Shown here: positions 29,374 through 37,487 of the stretch, one piece after another | Layout of the letters: each line of letters begins with the position of its first letter | Numbering within the stretch: the first letter of the stretch is position 1 | NCBI RefSeq assembly: GCF_021216675.1 | Contig: NZ_CP086120.1 | Location: 3,020,501 to 3,084,500 of the forward strand | DNA from: Streptomyces gobiensis | GTDB taxonomy: Bacteria; Actinomycetota; Actinomycetes; Streptomycetales; Streptomycetaceae | Direction: 5' to 3' | Length of the DNA: 64,000 nt | Notes under the pieces: generated by a model | Databases searched by the model: none | Told to the model about the DNA's origin: nothing | The model's input: the letters and a program-made list of their open reading frames with translations, nothing else | Program-made: the position numbers and the translations under genes

Positions 29374-29395
29374 ACGCGGCTCAGCGGAGCCGCAG

Positions 29396-29470
29396 CGGTC
29401 CTGACGGGATTTGAACCCGCGGCCTCCACCTTGACAGGGTGGCGAGCACTCCAAACTGCTCCACAGGACC
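29396..29470 (-). tRNA. tRNA-Asp (GTC), copy 2
   Basis: Identical over its 75 bases to the copy at 24964-25038, with the same orientation. It is the middle gene of a Glu-Asp-Phe tRNA cluster. Confidence 0.97.
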
Positions 29471-29509
29471 AAGCGTAGTGCGAGCACTAGTCTCGCACAG
29501 GGTGTTGCG

Positions 29510-29582
29510 TGCCCCCAACGGGATTCGAACCCGTGCTACCGCCTTGAAAGGGCGGCGTCCTGGGCCACTAGACGATGAGGGC
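29510..29582 (-). tRNA. tRNA-Glu (TTC)
   Basis: The acceptor arms GCCCTCA and TGGGGGC pair with one T-G. The anticodon stem CCGCC/GGCGG encloses CTTTCAA (anticodon TTC). The T-arm is ACGGGTTCGAATCCCGT. It is the first gene of the Glu-Asp-Phe cluster. Confidence 0.96.
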
Positions 29583-29700
29583 TGATGGCCCACCTGGGCG
29601 CTTCGTCAGCGCGTCGGGGACGTGAGAAGCATATGGGAAACCGCGACCGATCGCCAAAACAGATTCTCGTGGGCCGGGTTTTCGGGCCTCAGTCCTCGGG

Positions 29701-31332
29701 TCACTCCCGTGCCGCTGGTGACTCCCGTTCCCCCGGAGACCCCGGTGCCGCCGGTGACTCCGGTGACTCTGTTGGTTCCGGTGACTCCGTCGGCTCCGCT
29801 GGGCCCGGTGGCTCTGCCGCACCCGGTGGCAGGTGGCGGCTCACCTCGGCGGTCGTCATGCCCAGCCCGCCCAGGGTGATCTCGTCCCAGGCCTGGAGCT
29901 GTCCGGTGTCCTGGCTGAAGTAGAGCACCGATGCCGAGACGTTCTCCGGCACCTTGCCCTCCACCGCGCGCAGTCCGCCGCCGCCCGTGGAGCCCTCGAT
30001 CATCAGCAGGGTGCCCTTGTCCAGGGTCCGCTGCTTGCGGTTGTGGGTATGCCCGGTCAGCGCCAGCGGCACCTCCCCGTCGGTCTGCTCGGCCAGCACC
30101 GGGTTGTGGGCCACCGCGATGTCCACCGGCTTTCCCCGGGCCTTCTGGGCCCGTAGCGTTCTGGCTAGCTTGCGGCCCGCCGCCGCCTCCGCCGGATCGC
30201 CGGCGGCGACGACCGAGCGGTCCGGGGTGAACTGGGGGTCGCCCATGCCCGCGATCCGCAGCCCGGCGACCTCGACCGGCTTGCCGTCGTCCAGGACATG
30301 CACATTCGCCTTCTCGCCCAGATACTCCTGGGTCGTCTGCGAGTCATGGTTCCCACGCACCCAGACAAAGGGAGCGCCAAGGTCCTCCACCGGGTCCAGG
30401 AAGGGGTTCTCGGCGCTGGTGCCATGGTCCATCGTGTCGCCCGCGTCGATGATCAAGTCGATCTCGTACTGCTCGACCAGCGACTTGATGATCGACCAGG
30501 CGGCCGGGTTGAGATGGATGTCCGAGACATGCAGCACCCGGGTGGTATTCGGGTCGGGCTGGTAGGTGGGGAGCGTGGAGGCCGCGTCGTAGAGCTTGGT
30601 CACATTGGTCACCAGCCGGGCAAGCTCCTGCTGGTAGACGTTGAACTCGGTGACAATGTTGCGGGCATCGCCGACCAGGCTCTGCGCGCCCGCGAGCAGC
30701 CCGGAGAACTTCGGCTCAAGTATCGCCTTCTCGTTCCAGGTCGCATACGCCGTAGCGCCCGAGGACACCAGCAGCGCGAGCGCCAGCGCGCCCGCGGTCA
30801 GGGCGCGCCGGGGGCGCCGGTAGACGGCCAGCCCGAGGGCGGTGGCGCCGACGACAACGGCGATACAGGACCGCAGGGCCAGATCCCGGGTGCCGGACTC
30901 CACATCACGGGCCACCGTCTGCTGCAGTCCGGTGATCCGCTCCGGGTGGTTGACCAGATATCCGGCCCGCTCCGGGTCCAGCGCGGAGACATCCACATCG
31001 AGCCGGAGCGGTGCGTGATGGCTCTCCAGCTCAAGCGCGCCCAGCGGTGGCACATTGATCTTTGTGCCGCCGTAGACGGAGGGACGCAGCGTCATGGTGG
31101 TGTCCACGGGCCCCACCGGCTTGTGCACACTCCCCACGATCAGGAGCCCCAGCCACGCCCCCAGCAGCGTGACGACCGCCATCCCGAGTGCTCGGGCATA
31201 CGGGTGCGGCGGGCTGACCAGCGAGACGGTGGGGGTGCGGTGATGGGCACGGTAACGCCGCAGGAGGGCGCCGGGGGCGGCGCCGCCCACCCTGCCGAGC
31301 GAGCCACGGAGCATCCGGAGAGCACGGGCCAT
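29701..31332 (-). CDS. Membrane metallophosphoesterase
   Basis: A 543-residue calcineurin-like phosphoesterase. There are three hydrophobic segments in the first 210 residues (AVVTLLGAWLGLLIVGSV, CIAVVVGATALGLAVY, GALALALLVSSGATAYA). The metal-binding motifs follow in order: HVSDIHLNP, DAGDTMDHG, VRGNHDS, AVAHNP and LTGHTHNR. The catalytic domain is probably extracellular. The last 40 residues are a low-complexity tail of PTESPEP-like repeats. The substrate is unknown. It starts near the divergent zincin gene at 31401. Confidence 0.88.
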   Translation of the reverse strand: MARALRMLRGSLGRVGGAAPGALLRRYRAHHRTPTVSLVSPPHPYARALGMAVVTLLGAWLGLLIVGSVHKPVGPVDTTMTLRPSVYGGTKINVPPLGALELESHHAPLRLDVDVSALDPERAGYLVNHPERITGLQQTVARDVESGTRDLALRSCIAVVVGATALGLAVYRRPRRALTAGALALALLVSSGATAYATWNEKAILEPKFSGLLAGAQSLVGDARNIVTEFNVYQQELARLVTNVTKLYDAASTLPTYQPDPNTTRVLHVSDIHLNPAAWSIIKSLVEQYEIDLIIDAGDTMDHGTSAENPFLDPVEDLGAPFVWVRGNHDSQTTQEYLGEKANVHVLDDGKPVEVAGLRIAGMGDPQFTPDRSVVAAGDPAEAAAGRKLARTLRAQKARGKPVDIAVAHNPVLAEQTDGEVPLALTGHTHNRKQRTLDKGTLLMIEGSTGGGGLRAVEGKVPENVSASVLYFSQDTGQLQAWDEITLGGLGMTTAEVSRHLPPGAAEPPGPAEPTESPEPTESPESPAAPGSPGERESPAARE

Positions 31333-31400
31333 GCGGAGCCGTATGCCCGTTCCGCGGGCCGACTATGCGATGGGAGGGGGGCGTACCCGACAATGGGTTA

Positions 31401-31763
31401 GTGCTGGAGATGACGCGCGAGGAGTTCGAGGAACTGGTCGCCGAGGCGCTGGACCGCATTCCGCCTGAGCTGACGCGGCTGATGGACAATGTGGCGGTCT
31501 TTGTCGAGGACGAGCCCTCCAAGGACGACCCGGAGCTGCTGGGGCTCTACGAGGGGACGCCGCTGACCGAGCGCGGTGAGTGGTACGCCGGGGTGCTGCC
31601 GGACCGTATCTCGATCTATATGGGGCCGACCCTGCGGATGTGCGAGCGGGACGGCGGGGACCGTGAGCTGGTCGTCGAGGAAGTCGAGATCACGGTGGTG
31701 CATGAAATCGCCCACCACTTCGGCATCGAGGACGAACGGCTGCACGCACTGGGGTACGGATGA
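31401..31763 (+). CDS. Small zincin-like metallopeptidase
   Basis: A 120-residue protein of the family with a single catalytic helix HEIAHHFGIEDERLHALGYG (extended HExxHxxGxxD zinc motif). The N-terminal MTREEFEELVAEALDRIP and the PDRISIYMGPTL strand are also typical of this conserved actinobacterial family. I chose the GTG at 31401. The ATG at 31410 is equally good. It is the first of a possible three-gene run with the two crcB genes (13 bp gap). Confidence 0.85.
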   Translation: MLEMTREEFEELVAEALDRIPPELTRLMDNVAVFVEDEPSKDDPELLGLYEGTPLTERGEWYAGVLPDRISIYMGPTLRMCERDGGDRELVVEEVEITVVHEIAHHFGIEDERLHALGYG

Positions 31764-31776
31764 GTCTGGGGTACGG

Positions 31777-32316
31777 ATGAGCGCCGAACACGAGGCGGCG
31801 GCGCTGCACGGCGGCGTGGAGCATCCGGAGGCGATCGATCCGGATGTCGATCTCCATGTCCCGCAGCACCGGCTGGAGACGGCCGGCCGGCACGCCTGGC
31901 AGGTTCTGGCGGCGATCGCGGTGGGCGGCGCGGTCGGCGGGCTGGGCCGGTACGGGCTCACGCTCGTCTGGCCGGGCGAGGGGAGCGGCTTTCCGCTGGG
32001 GATGTTTGTGGCGAATGTGCTGGGATGTGCGCTCATCGGGGTGCTGATGGTGCTGGTGAGCGAGCGCGGTACGCCGGTGAATCCGCTGGTGCGGCCCTTC
32101 CTGGGGGTGGGGGTGCTCGGCGGCTTCACCAGCTTTTCGACGTACGCGATCGATGTGTCCCGGCTGCTGGATGAGGGTGCCGCCGGGGTCGCCCTGGCGT
32201 ATATGGGCGGCACGGTGATCGCCGCGCTGATCGCCGTGTGGGCCGGGGCGGCGGCCGTACGGGCGCTGGTGCGCCGGTTCGAATCGCCGTCGGGGACGCC
32301 GGGGGCGGCCCCGTGA
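31777..32316 (+). CDS. crcB: Fluoride channel CrcB, first subunit
   Basis: A 179-residue Fluc/CrcB protein that exports fluoride as part of a dual-topology dimer. There are four membrane helices, with GGAVGGLGRYGLTL, GMFVANVLGCALIGVL and GFTSFSTYAIDVSRLL as family motifs. A 40-residue hydrophilic N-terminal extension precedes helix one. Its stop overlaps the start of a second crcB gene (GTGA), the usual arrangement for heterodimeric Gram-positive channels. I see no obvious fluoride riboswitch upstream. Confidence 0.93.
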   Translation: MSAEHEAAALHGGVEHPEAIDPDVDLHVPQHRLETAGRHAWQVLAAIAVGGAVGGLGRYGLTLVWPGEGSGFPLGMFVANVLGCALIGVLMVLVSERGTPVNPLVRPFLGVGVLGGFTSFSTYAIDVSRLLDEGAAGVALAYMGGTVIAALIAVWAGAAAVRALVRRFESPSGTPGAAP

Positions 32317-32687
32317 CCTGGCTGCTGGTGGCGCTGGGCGCCGCCGTGGGCGCGCCGCTGCGGTATCTGGCCGACCGGGCGGTGCAGATCCGGCATGACT
32401 CGGTCTTTCCGTGGGGGACGTTGGTGGTCAACGCCGGGGGGAGTCTGGTGCTGGGCGTACTGACGGGTGCGGTGACCGGTGGCGCGGTCGGCTCCGGTGC
32501 CCAGGCGCTGCTCGGTACGGGGCTGTGCGGGGCGCTGACCACGTACTCGACCTTCTCCTACGAGACGCTGCGACTGGCCGAGCGCGGCTGGAAGTTCCTG
32601 GCGGTGGCCAATGTGACGGCGACGTTCTTCGTCGGTCTGGGCGCGGTCTACTTCGGCTTCACCCTGACCCGGGATCTGCTGATGTGA
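32313..32687 (+). CDS. crcB: Fluoride channel CrcB, second subunit
   Basis: A 124-residue CrcB protein with four helices and the motifs GAAVGAPLRYLADR, GTLVVNAGGSLVLGVL and ALTTYSTFSYETLRL. The start is the GTG at 32313 that overlaps the first crcB stop. The open frame continues upstream in the other reading frame, but without family similarity. It is expected to pair with the preceding subunit. Confidence 0.93.
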   Translation: MTWLLVALGAAVGAPLRYLADRAVQIRHDSVFPWGTLVVNAGGSLVLGVLTGAVTGGAVGSGAQALLGTGLCGALTTYSTFSYETLRLAERGWKFLAVANVTATFFVGLGAVYFGFTLTRDLLM

Positions 32688-32790
32688 CCAGCCGGGCACG
32701 TACTGGGCACGCGGGCGGCGTGTCCTCAGCGCGGCCAAGGGAGTTGGGCAGGGGGCTCTCCCGCTCACCCGTCCCGGAAGGTGTCCGCCC

Positions 32791-33309
32791 GTGCGCTGTC
32801 CCCGCGCCCATGCCTCTCTGGCGGTCCGTATGACCGTCGCCGTACTCGCGCTGGCCGCGGTCAGTGGCTGTATGACCGTCGGCGCGGAGGAGGACGACCA
32901 CAAGCCCGCCCCGGCGGGCCGGACTTCCTCCCCGGACAAGGGCCAGAACGCGGTACCGGACGGGGGAGTACGCAAGGAACCGCGTGGCGTCCCGACGGGG
33001 CCCAAGGCGCGCCCGGAGGCGGGGGAGGGCCCCTCCGAGTCGCCGTCCGCCGAGCAGCCCGGGAAGTCAGGGAGGCCGGGAAAGCAGGCCGGGCAGAGCG
33101 CCACCCCCGGCGTCAGCGACCCAAGTCGCCCGGGAGACTCCTCGCAAGCCCGCCCGGCGCCGCCTGGCACGTCGTCCCCGTCACCCTCGACGAGTACGTC
33201 CCCGCAGGCATCGCCGTCCGAGTCGCCCACCCCGTCCCAGAGTGTGAGCCCGACCACATCTCCGCAGCCCTCCCCGGACCCGGGCGAGGACGCGTCCGAT
33301 ACTGAGTGA
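32791..33309 (+). CDS. Ser/Pro-rich lipoprotein
   Basis: A 172-residue secreted lipoprotein. A basic start, a hydrophobic helix and the lipobox AAVSGC end at about residue 27. The remainder is low-complexity: Lys/Pro/Gly-rich, then a Ser-Pro-Thr tail (SPSPSTSTSPQASPSESPTP) that resembles a cell-wall-spanning linker. No folded domain is visible. The GTG start at 32791 is preceded by CCCGGAAGGT. ATG at residue 14 is an alternative. Confidence 0.7.
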   Translation: MRCPRAHASLAVRMTVAVLALAAVSGCMTVGAEEDDHKPAPAGRTSSPDKGQNAVPDGGVRKEPRGVPTGPKARPEAGEGPSESPSAEQPGKSGRPGKQAGQSATPGVSDPSRPGDSSQARPAPPGTSSPSPSTSTSPQASPSESPTPSQSVSPTTSPQPSPDPGEDASDTE

Positions 33310-33552
33310 ACCGAACCGAATGAACCGAACTGGGTGATACGTAGCACCCCTCGGGGCAGCGGGTTTGCGCATCCCGCCCCTGGGTGCGTATGGTGGTAGA
33401 TCGTTTGATCCCATTTGCCCGGCGCCCCAACCGAAGCGCGCCGCGTGGCGCGTTCCTTTGCTTAACCGTGGGCTGACCGCATAGAGGCGGTCGTGTGCGA
33501 ATCACGGAGTTATGGGCGCGTGCCGAAGAACTCCGGAAGGTTCGCATTTCGC

Positions 33553-35532
33553 ATGCCAATTGCCACCCCTGACGTCGTCCTGCCCGAGGACGAGCAGCTG
33601 GCGGAGAAGACCGTCACCTTTGCCGACCTCGGTCTCCCCGACCCGGTCGTACGCAAGCTCGCCCAGAACGGCGTCACCTCCCCCTTCCCCATCCAGGCCG
33701 CGACCATCCCGGACGCGCTGGCGGGCAAGGACATCCTCGGCCGTGGCCGTACCGGCTCCGGCAAGACTCTGAGCTTCGGCCTGCCCCTGCTCACCCGGCT
33801 GGAGGGCCGCCGCACCGAGCGGAAGCGCCCGCGCGGTGTCATCCTGACCCCGACCCGCGAGCTGGCCATGCAGGTCTCCGACGCGCTGCAGCCGTACGGC
33901 GATGTCCTCGGCCTCAAGCTGAAGGTCGTCTGCGGCGGCACCTCCATGGGCAACCAGATCGGTGCGCTGGAACGCGGTGTTGACGTCCTCGTCGCCACCC
34001 CCGGCCGACTGCGTGACCTGATCAACCGGGGCGCCTGCTCGCTCGACGCCATTGAGGTCGCCGTGCTGGACGAGGCCGACCAGATGGCTGACCTGGGCTT
34101 CCTGCCCGAGGTCACCGAGCTGCTCGACCTGGTCCCGGCCGGCGGTCAGCGGATGCTGTTCTCCGCGACGCTGGAGAACGAGATCGACTCCCTGGTCAAG
34201 CGCTACCTCGTCGACCCCGTCAGCCATGAGGTCGACGCGGCGCAGGGCGCGGTCACCACCATGACCCACCACGTCCTGGTCGTGAAGCCGCGCGACAAGA
34301 CCCCCGTCACTGCCGCCATCGCCGCCCGCAAGGGCCGCACGATCATCTTTGTGCGCACCCAGCTCGGCGCCGACCGGGTCGCCGAGCAGGTCCGTGAGGC
34401 CGGGGTGAAGGCCGACGCGCTGCACGGCGGTATGACCCAGGGCGCCCGTACCCGCACGCTGGCCGACTTCAAGGACGGCTACGTCAATGTCCTGGTCGCC
34501 ACCGATGTCGCCGCTCGCGGCATCCACGTCGACGGCATCGACCTGGTCCTGAACGTCGACCCGGCCGGTGACCACAAGGACTATCTGCACCGCTCGGGCC
34601 GTACCGCCCGCGCCGGCCAGTCCGGCACGGTCGTCTCGCTGGCCCTGCCGCACCAGCGCCGCCAGATCTTCCGGCTGATGGAGGACGCGGGTGTCGACGC
34701 CACACGGCACATCATCGGCCGTGGCGATGTCTTCGATGAGGACGTGGCCCGTATCACCGGCGCTCGCTCGCTCAGCGAGGTGCAGGCCGAGTCCGCCGCC
34801 AACGCCGCCAAGCAGGCCGAGCGTGAGGTCACCGACCTCACCCGGAAGCTGGAGAAGGCCCAGCGCCGTGCGCTCGAACTCCGCGAGGAGGCCGACCAGC
34901 TGACGGCCCGTGCCGCCCGGGAGCGGGGCGACGACCCGGTGGAGGCGGTGGCCCAGGCCGCCGAGGCGCTGGCCAAGGAGGCCGCCGAGGAGGCCGCGCG
35001 CGAGGCCAAGGCGGCCGCCGCGCGTGCCGAGAAGGAGCGCAAGGCCGCGGAGAACCGCGATGAGCGCAAGCGCGACGGCTCTTACGAGCGCCGTGACCGC
35101 CCCTACAACCGCGACCGTCGCGAGGGCGACCGGGACCGTGGTGGCTTCCGCCGCGACGACCGCCCGGCGCGCTCGTACGACCGCCGTGACGGCGACCGCC
35201 CCCCGTTCAACCGCGATCGCCGCGACGACCGCCGCGACGGTGACCGCCCGTTCAACCGGGACCGCCGCGACGACCGCCGGGGCAACGACCGCGGCGAGCG
35301 CCGTGACCGTCCGTTCAACCGGGACCGTCGCGAGGGCGACCGGGACCGTGGTGGCTTCCGCCGCGACGACCGCCCGGCGCGTCCGTTCGAGCGCCGCGAC
35401 GACCGCCGCCCGTACGGCCGCCGTGACGACCACCGCGGCGGCACCAACCCCGGCGGCAACTCCGGCAGCAACACCGGCGGCCGCTCCTTCGACCGCCGCA
35501 CCGACAAGCCGCGCTGGAAGCGCAACGGCTGA
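33553..35532 (+). CDS. DEAD-box RNA helicase
   Basis: A 659-residue RNA helicase. Motifs are the Q-motif FADLGLPDPV...PFPIQ, Walker A GRTGSGKT, TPTRELAMQ, the DEAD variant VLDEADQMADLGF, FSATLE, TDVAARGIHVDGI and HRSGRTARAG. After a predicted coiled coil (AREAKAAAARAEKERKAAENR) comes a basic RG/RD-rich tail of about 140 residues with NRDRRDDRR-type repeats, as in cold-shock helicases that bind RNA nonspecifically. I chose the ATG at 33553. Codons before it (from a GTG at 33493) are atypical. Two exact 59-bp copies (35113-35171 and 35323-35381) occur within the tail. Confidence 0.92.
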   Translation: MPIATPDVVLPEDEQLAEKTVTFADLGLPDPVVRKLAQNGVTSPFPIQAATIPDALAGKDILGRGRTGSGKTLSFGLPLLTRLEGRRTERKRPRGVILTPTRELAMQVSDALQPYGDVLGLKLKVVCGGTSMGNQIGALERGVDVLVATPGRLRDLINRGACSLDAIEVAVLDEADQMADLGFLPEVTELLDLVPAGGQRMLFSATLENEIDSLVKRYLVDPVSHEVDAAQGAVTTMTHHVLVVKPRDKTPVTAAIAARKGRTIIFVRTQLGADRVAEQVREAGVKADALHGGMTQGARTRTLADFKDGYVNVLVATDVAARGIHVDGIDLVLNVDPAGDHKDYLHRSGRTARAGQSGTVVSLALPHQRRQIFRLMEDAGVDATRHIIGRGDVFDEDVARITGARSLSEVQAESAANAAKQAEREVTDLTRKLEKAQRRALELREEADQLTARAARERGDDPVEAVAQAAEALAKEAAEEAAREAKAAAARAEKERKAAENRDERKRDGSYERRDRPYNRDRREGDRDRGGFRRDDRPARSYDRRDGDRPPFNRDRRDDRRDGDRPFNRDRRDDRRGNDRGERRDRPFNRDRREGDRDRGGFRRDDRPARPFERRDDRRPYGRRDDHRGGTNPGGNSGSNTGGRSFDRRTDKPRWKRNG

Positions 35533-35585
35533 GCCCTACTGACGGCTGAGCGCGGCTGACCGCCCCGCTGACAGCCGCCGCCAGG

Positions 35586-35612
35586 CCCCGGGAAAGCTCT
35601 GCGTTCCCGGGG
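35586..35612 (+). terminator. Terminator of the DEAD-box helicase gene
   Basis: The stem CCCCGGGAA / TTCCCGGGG with a nine-base loop is followed by CTTTG, about 50 bp after the stop. Confidence 0.8.
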
Positions 35613-35708
35613 CTTTGTGCGTAGCCGGACCGGGTTGGGGACCCGAACGACAGAACCCGTTCGGGTCTCCGGCTTCCGTCCGGCTATGCTTCGGGGGAGC
35701 ACGACCAC

Positions 35709-35781
35709 GGGCCGTTAGCTCAATTGGCAGAGCAGCGGACTTTTAATCCGTTGGTTGTGGGTTCGAGTCCCACACGGCCTA
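35709..35781 (+). tRNA. tRNA-Lys (TTT), site of island integration
   Basis: The acceptor arms GGGCCGT and ACGGCCT pair. The D-arm is GCTCAATTGGCAGAGC. The anticodon stem CGGAC with loop TTTTAAT (anticodon TTT) and the T-arm GTGGGTTCGAGTCCCAC are present. The gene is intact. Its 3' half is the left copy of the 44-bp attachment repeat. Confidence 0.97.
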
Positions 35782-35784
35782 CCG
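35741..35784 (+). repeat. attL: left copy of the 44-bp attachment repeat
   Basis: Runs from TTTTAATCCG of the anticodon loop through the T-arm (GTTCGAGTCC) to ACCG just after the tRNA. Identical to 51363-51406. Integration restored the tRNA because the island supplies the same 3' end. Confidence 0.9.
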
Positions 35785-35875
35785 AACGGCTCAACAGGGA
35801 AACCCTTGTTGTCCAGCGGCGGGGCGCTCTGGCTGATCTTGTTCAGCCGGGGCGCCTTCGTCGTTTCGGGCCAAG

Positions 35876-35895
35876 GTGAGCCCGAAGTGAGCCCG
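35876..35895 (+). repeat. Left arm-type repeats
   Basis: Two copies of GTGAGCCCG (35876-35884 and 35887-35895), 11 bp apart. Three further copies in the same orientation lie close to attR. Placement about 100 bp from the core matches integrase arm-binding sites. Confidence 0.55.
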
Positions 35896-35963
35896 CCGGT
35901 TTCAACGATGCGCGCCTCGCGCGCGTGGGCACCCTCGCTCACCTGCTGCTACCGGACGTAGGA

Positions 35964-36001
35964 AGCCCCGGGAGACGGACACACGTACATCTCCCGGGGC
36001 T
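35964..36001. terminator. Hairpin in the left end of the island
   Basis: A perfect 12-bp stem AGCCCCGGGAGA / TCTCCCGGGGCT. A second perfect 12-bp stem CCCCGTCCCGGG / CCCGGGACGGGG sits at 36133-36179. I see no gene between 35785 and 36524. These hairpins may insulate the island from tRNA transcription. Confidence 0.6.
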
Positions 36002-36237
36002 GTGGGGCCCGCGTCCCCGTCGTCAGAGCGGGAAGGGCGCACCTCGCGCGGTAGCGCCGTCCACGGACCGACGGGGGACCGCCCGCCCCGCGCTGCCAGG
36101 GGGCTGGATAGCGGGGCAGGCGGCCGTCTGGGCCCCGTCCCGGGTTCAGGGCCCGCACCCCGACAGGCCCGGGACGGGGAGTCTTACGGCCCAAATCCGG
36201 TTCCGGAGCTGGGGTTACGCCCGCTGTGGGGGTGTGA

Positions 36238-36332
36238 CCCAGATACGCGTCAAAGGGGCAATGAGGTGATCTTGAAGCCCTGAAGGGCCCGGCCCGTCAC
36301 CCGTTCGGCGCAGTCGTTGGTGGTGATGTTGT
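36238..36332. repeat. 95-bp inverted repeat, left copy
   Basis: Nearly identical in reverse complement to 37166-37261 (three substitutions and one 1-bp indel by eye). Both copies, read inward-to-outward, encode the same short C-terminal peptide ending ERVTGRALQGFKITSLPL-stop or its variant. They flank the HesB-like gene. Confidence 0.8.
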
Positions 36333-36524
36333 GGCCAAGCGCCTGGGGTGCGTGGACGGACTCGGCGACACCGCGGTGTGGGGAAACGGCTCTCCTGGAC
36401 GGTGCGACGGCTACTTTGTACCGTGGGTCAGAGATAGGAGACCGGGGCCTTTAAGAGAGAGCGCCGACTGGTTGCCGACGCCTACGACGTGCGTGGGAGG
36501 CTGCTCGGGGGGAGGATCTGGACC

Positions 36525-36812
36525 ATGTTGATGCTCACCCCCACGGCCATCGAGGCCGTTCGCACGATGATCAGCACGGAGGGCGCGCCGGCGGACGCCG
36601 GGCTGCGCATTTCCGCGACCGACGGTTCCGAGACCTTGCAGCTTGGGGTCACCGCGGCACCCGCCGATGGCGACGAGGTCATGGTCGTCGAAGGAGCTCG
36701 GCTCTTCCTGGACGAGCAGGCCGCGGCCTTCCTGGACGACAAGATCCTCGACACTGGACTGGACGCCGACGGCCAAGGCGCCTTGGTTCTCGGTCAGCAG
36801 CACAACAGCTAG
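36525..36812 (+). CDS. HesB-like protein (cysteine-free)
   Basis: A 95-residue protein with the HesB/IscA beta fold pattern: MLMLTPTAIEAVRTMI, GLRISATDGSETLQLGV, then GARLFLDEQAAAFLDDKIL. True A-type Fe-S carriers have three conserved Cys residues. This protein has none, so it cannot hold a cluster in the usual way. Similar Cys-free proteins occur in actinobacteria, often annotated as adhesins, with unknown role. The ATG at 36525 follows GGGGGGAGG at a rather long spacing. A GTG at 36489 is in frame. A perfect hairpin at 36909-36938 terminates it. It is bracketed by the 95-bp inverted repeats. Confidence 0.75.
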   Translation: MLMLTPTAIEAVRTMISTEGAPADAGLRISATDGSETLQLGVTAAPADGDEVMVVEGARLFLDEQAAAFLDDKILDTGLDADGQGALVLGQQHNS

Positions 36813-36908
36813 AGCGATCCATACGTCGTTCCGTACCGCGCCCCGCACTCGGTGGCCAAGGAATGGACTCTTGCGCCAGACCGAGCCGCTTGAGACCGGC
36901 TGTCTCTT

Positions 36909-36938
36909 GGCCCGGCGGCCGAATCTGGCCGCCGGGCC
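36909..36938 (+). terminator. Terminator of the HesB-like gene
   Basis: A perfect 12-bp stem GGCCCGGCGGCC / GGCCGCCGGGCC with the loop GAATCT, about 95 bp after the stop. Confidence 0.75.
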
Positions 36939-37165
36939 GACCAGCTCAGTCGGTGTCAGGGCTCAGTGCGTGTTTTTAAGCCACCGCGCTTGCCACCGCC
37001 CGCACGAGAGTCTCAGTCGAGATCCCGATCAATCGGCTGCCTATGGGGCTGCTTGACATCGGACGAGGATCGCAGCATCACGGCCAAGACCATGGTGCGA
37101 CGCTTGAACCGTGGGTACGCGGTCCGCTCGATCGAGGTCACAACCCACCCCAGCCCAAGACGGCA

Positions 37166-37261
37166 ACAACATCACCACCCAACGACTGCGCCGAACGGGT
37201 GATGGGCCGGGTCCTTCAGGGCTTCAAGATCACCTTATTGCCCCTTTGACGCGTATCTGGG
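37166..37261. repeat. 95-bp inverted repeat, right copy
   Basis: Partner of 36238-36332 in opposite orientation. Between this copy and the HesB terminator (36939-37165) I see no gene. Confidence 0.8.
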
Positions 37262-37273
37262 AACCGGCGCGAA

Positions 37274-37288
37274 TCGCATCTGATGCGA
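37274..37288. promoter_or_regulatory. TCGCATC-N-GATGCGA palindrome, distal copy
   Basis: A perfect palindrome with a single central base. The same sequence recurs at 37453-37467, next to the first recombinase gene. Confidence 0.6.
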
Positions 37289-37452
37289 ACTGGACTCATC
37301 TTGCGCCGCATTGGTCGAGCGGCTCCCGGGAAGCCGCTGATCAGCACGTACATGGCTCGCCGTGTACTCGCAGGGACGGTAGCTGACAGCCCTGCTCGCT
37401 GTCGTGCCGCTTCACTCGATGGGATGACTGACCTGCCATTCCGCTCCGGGCT

Positions 37453-37487
37453 TCGCATCTGATGCGAGATTCTCGCGACGGATGCGA
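37453..37487. promoter_or_regulatory. Two phased TCGCATC-N-GATGCGA palindromes at the recombinase start
   Basis: A perfect copy at 37453-37467 and an imperfect one (TCGCGAC-G-GATGCGA) at 37473-37487, centre to centre 20 bp, about two helical turns. They overlap the 5' end of the recombinase frame. Candidate ligands are the XRE-like proteins of the island or the recombinase itself. Confidence 0.6.

Noticed and set aside
31398..33347. 649-codon frame opposite the zincin and crcB genes
   Set aside because: It spans three well-supported plus-strand genes with overlapping starts and stops. Composition is non-protein-like.
33502..35433. 643-codon frame opposite the DEAD-box helicase
   Set aside because: Antisense shadow, rich in Val/Ala from complementary codons. 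No ribosome site or domain.
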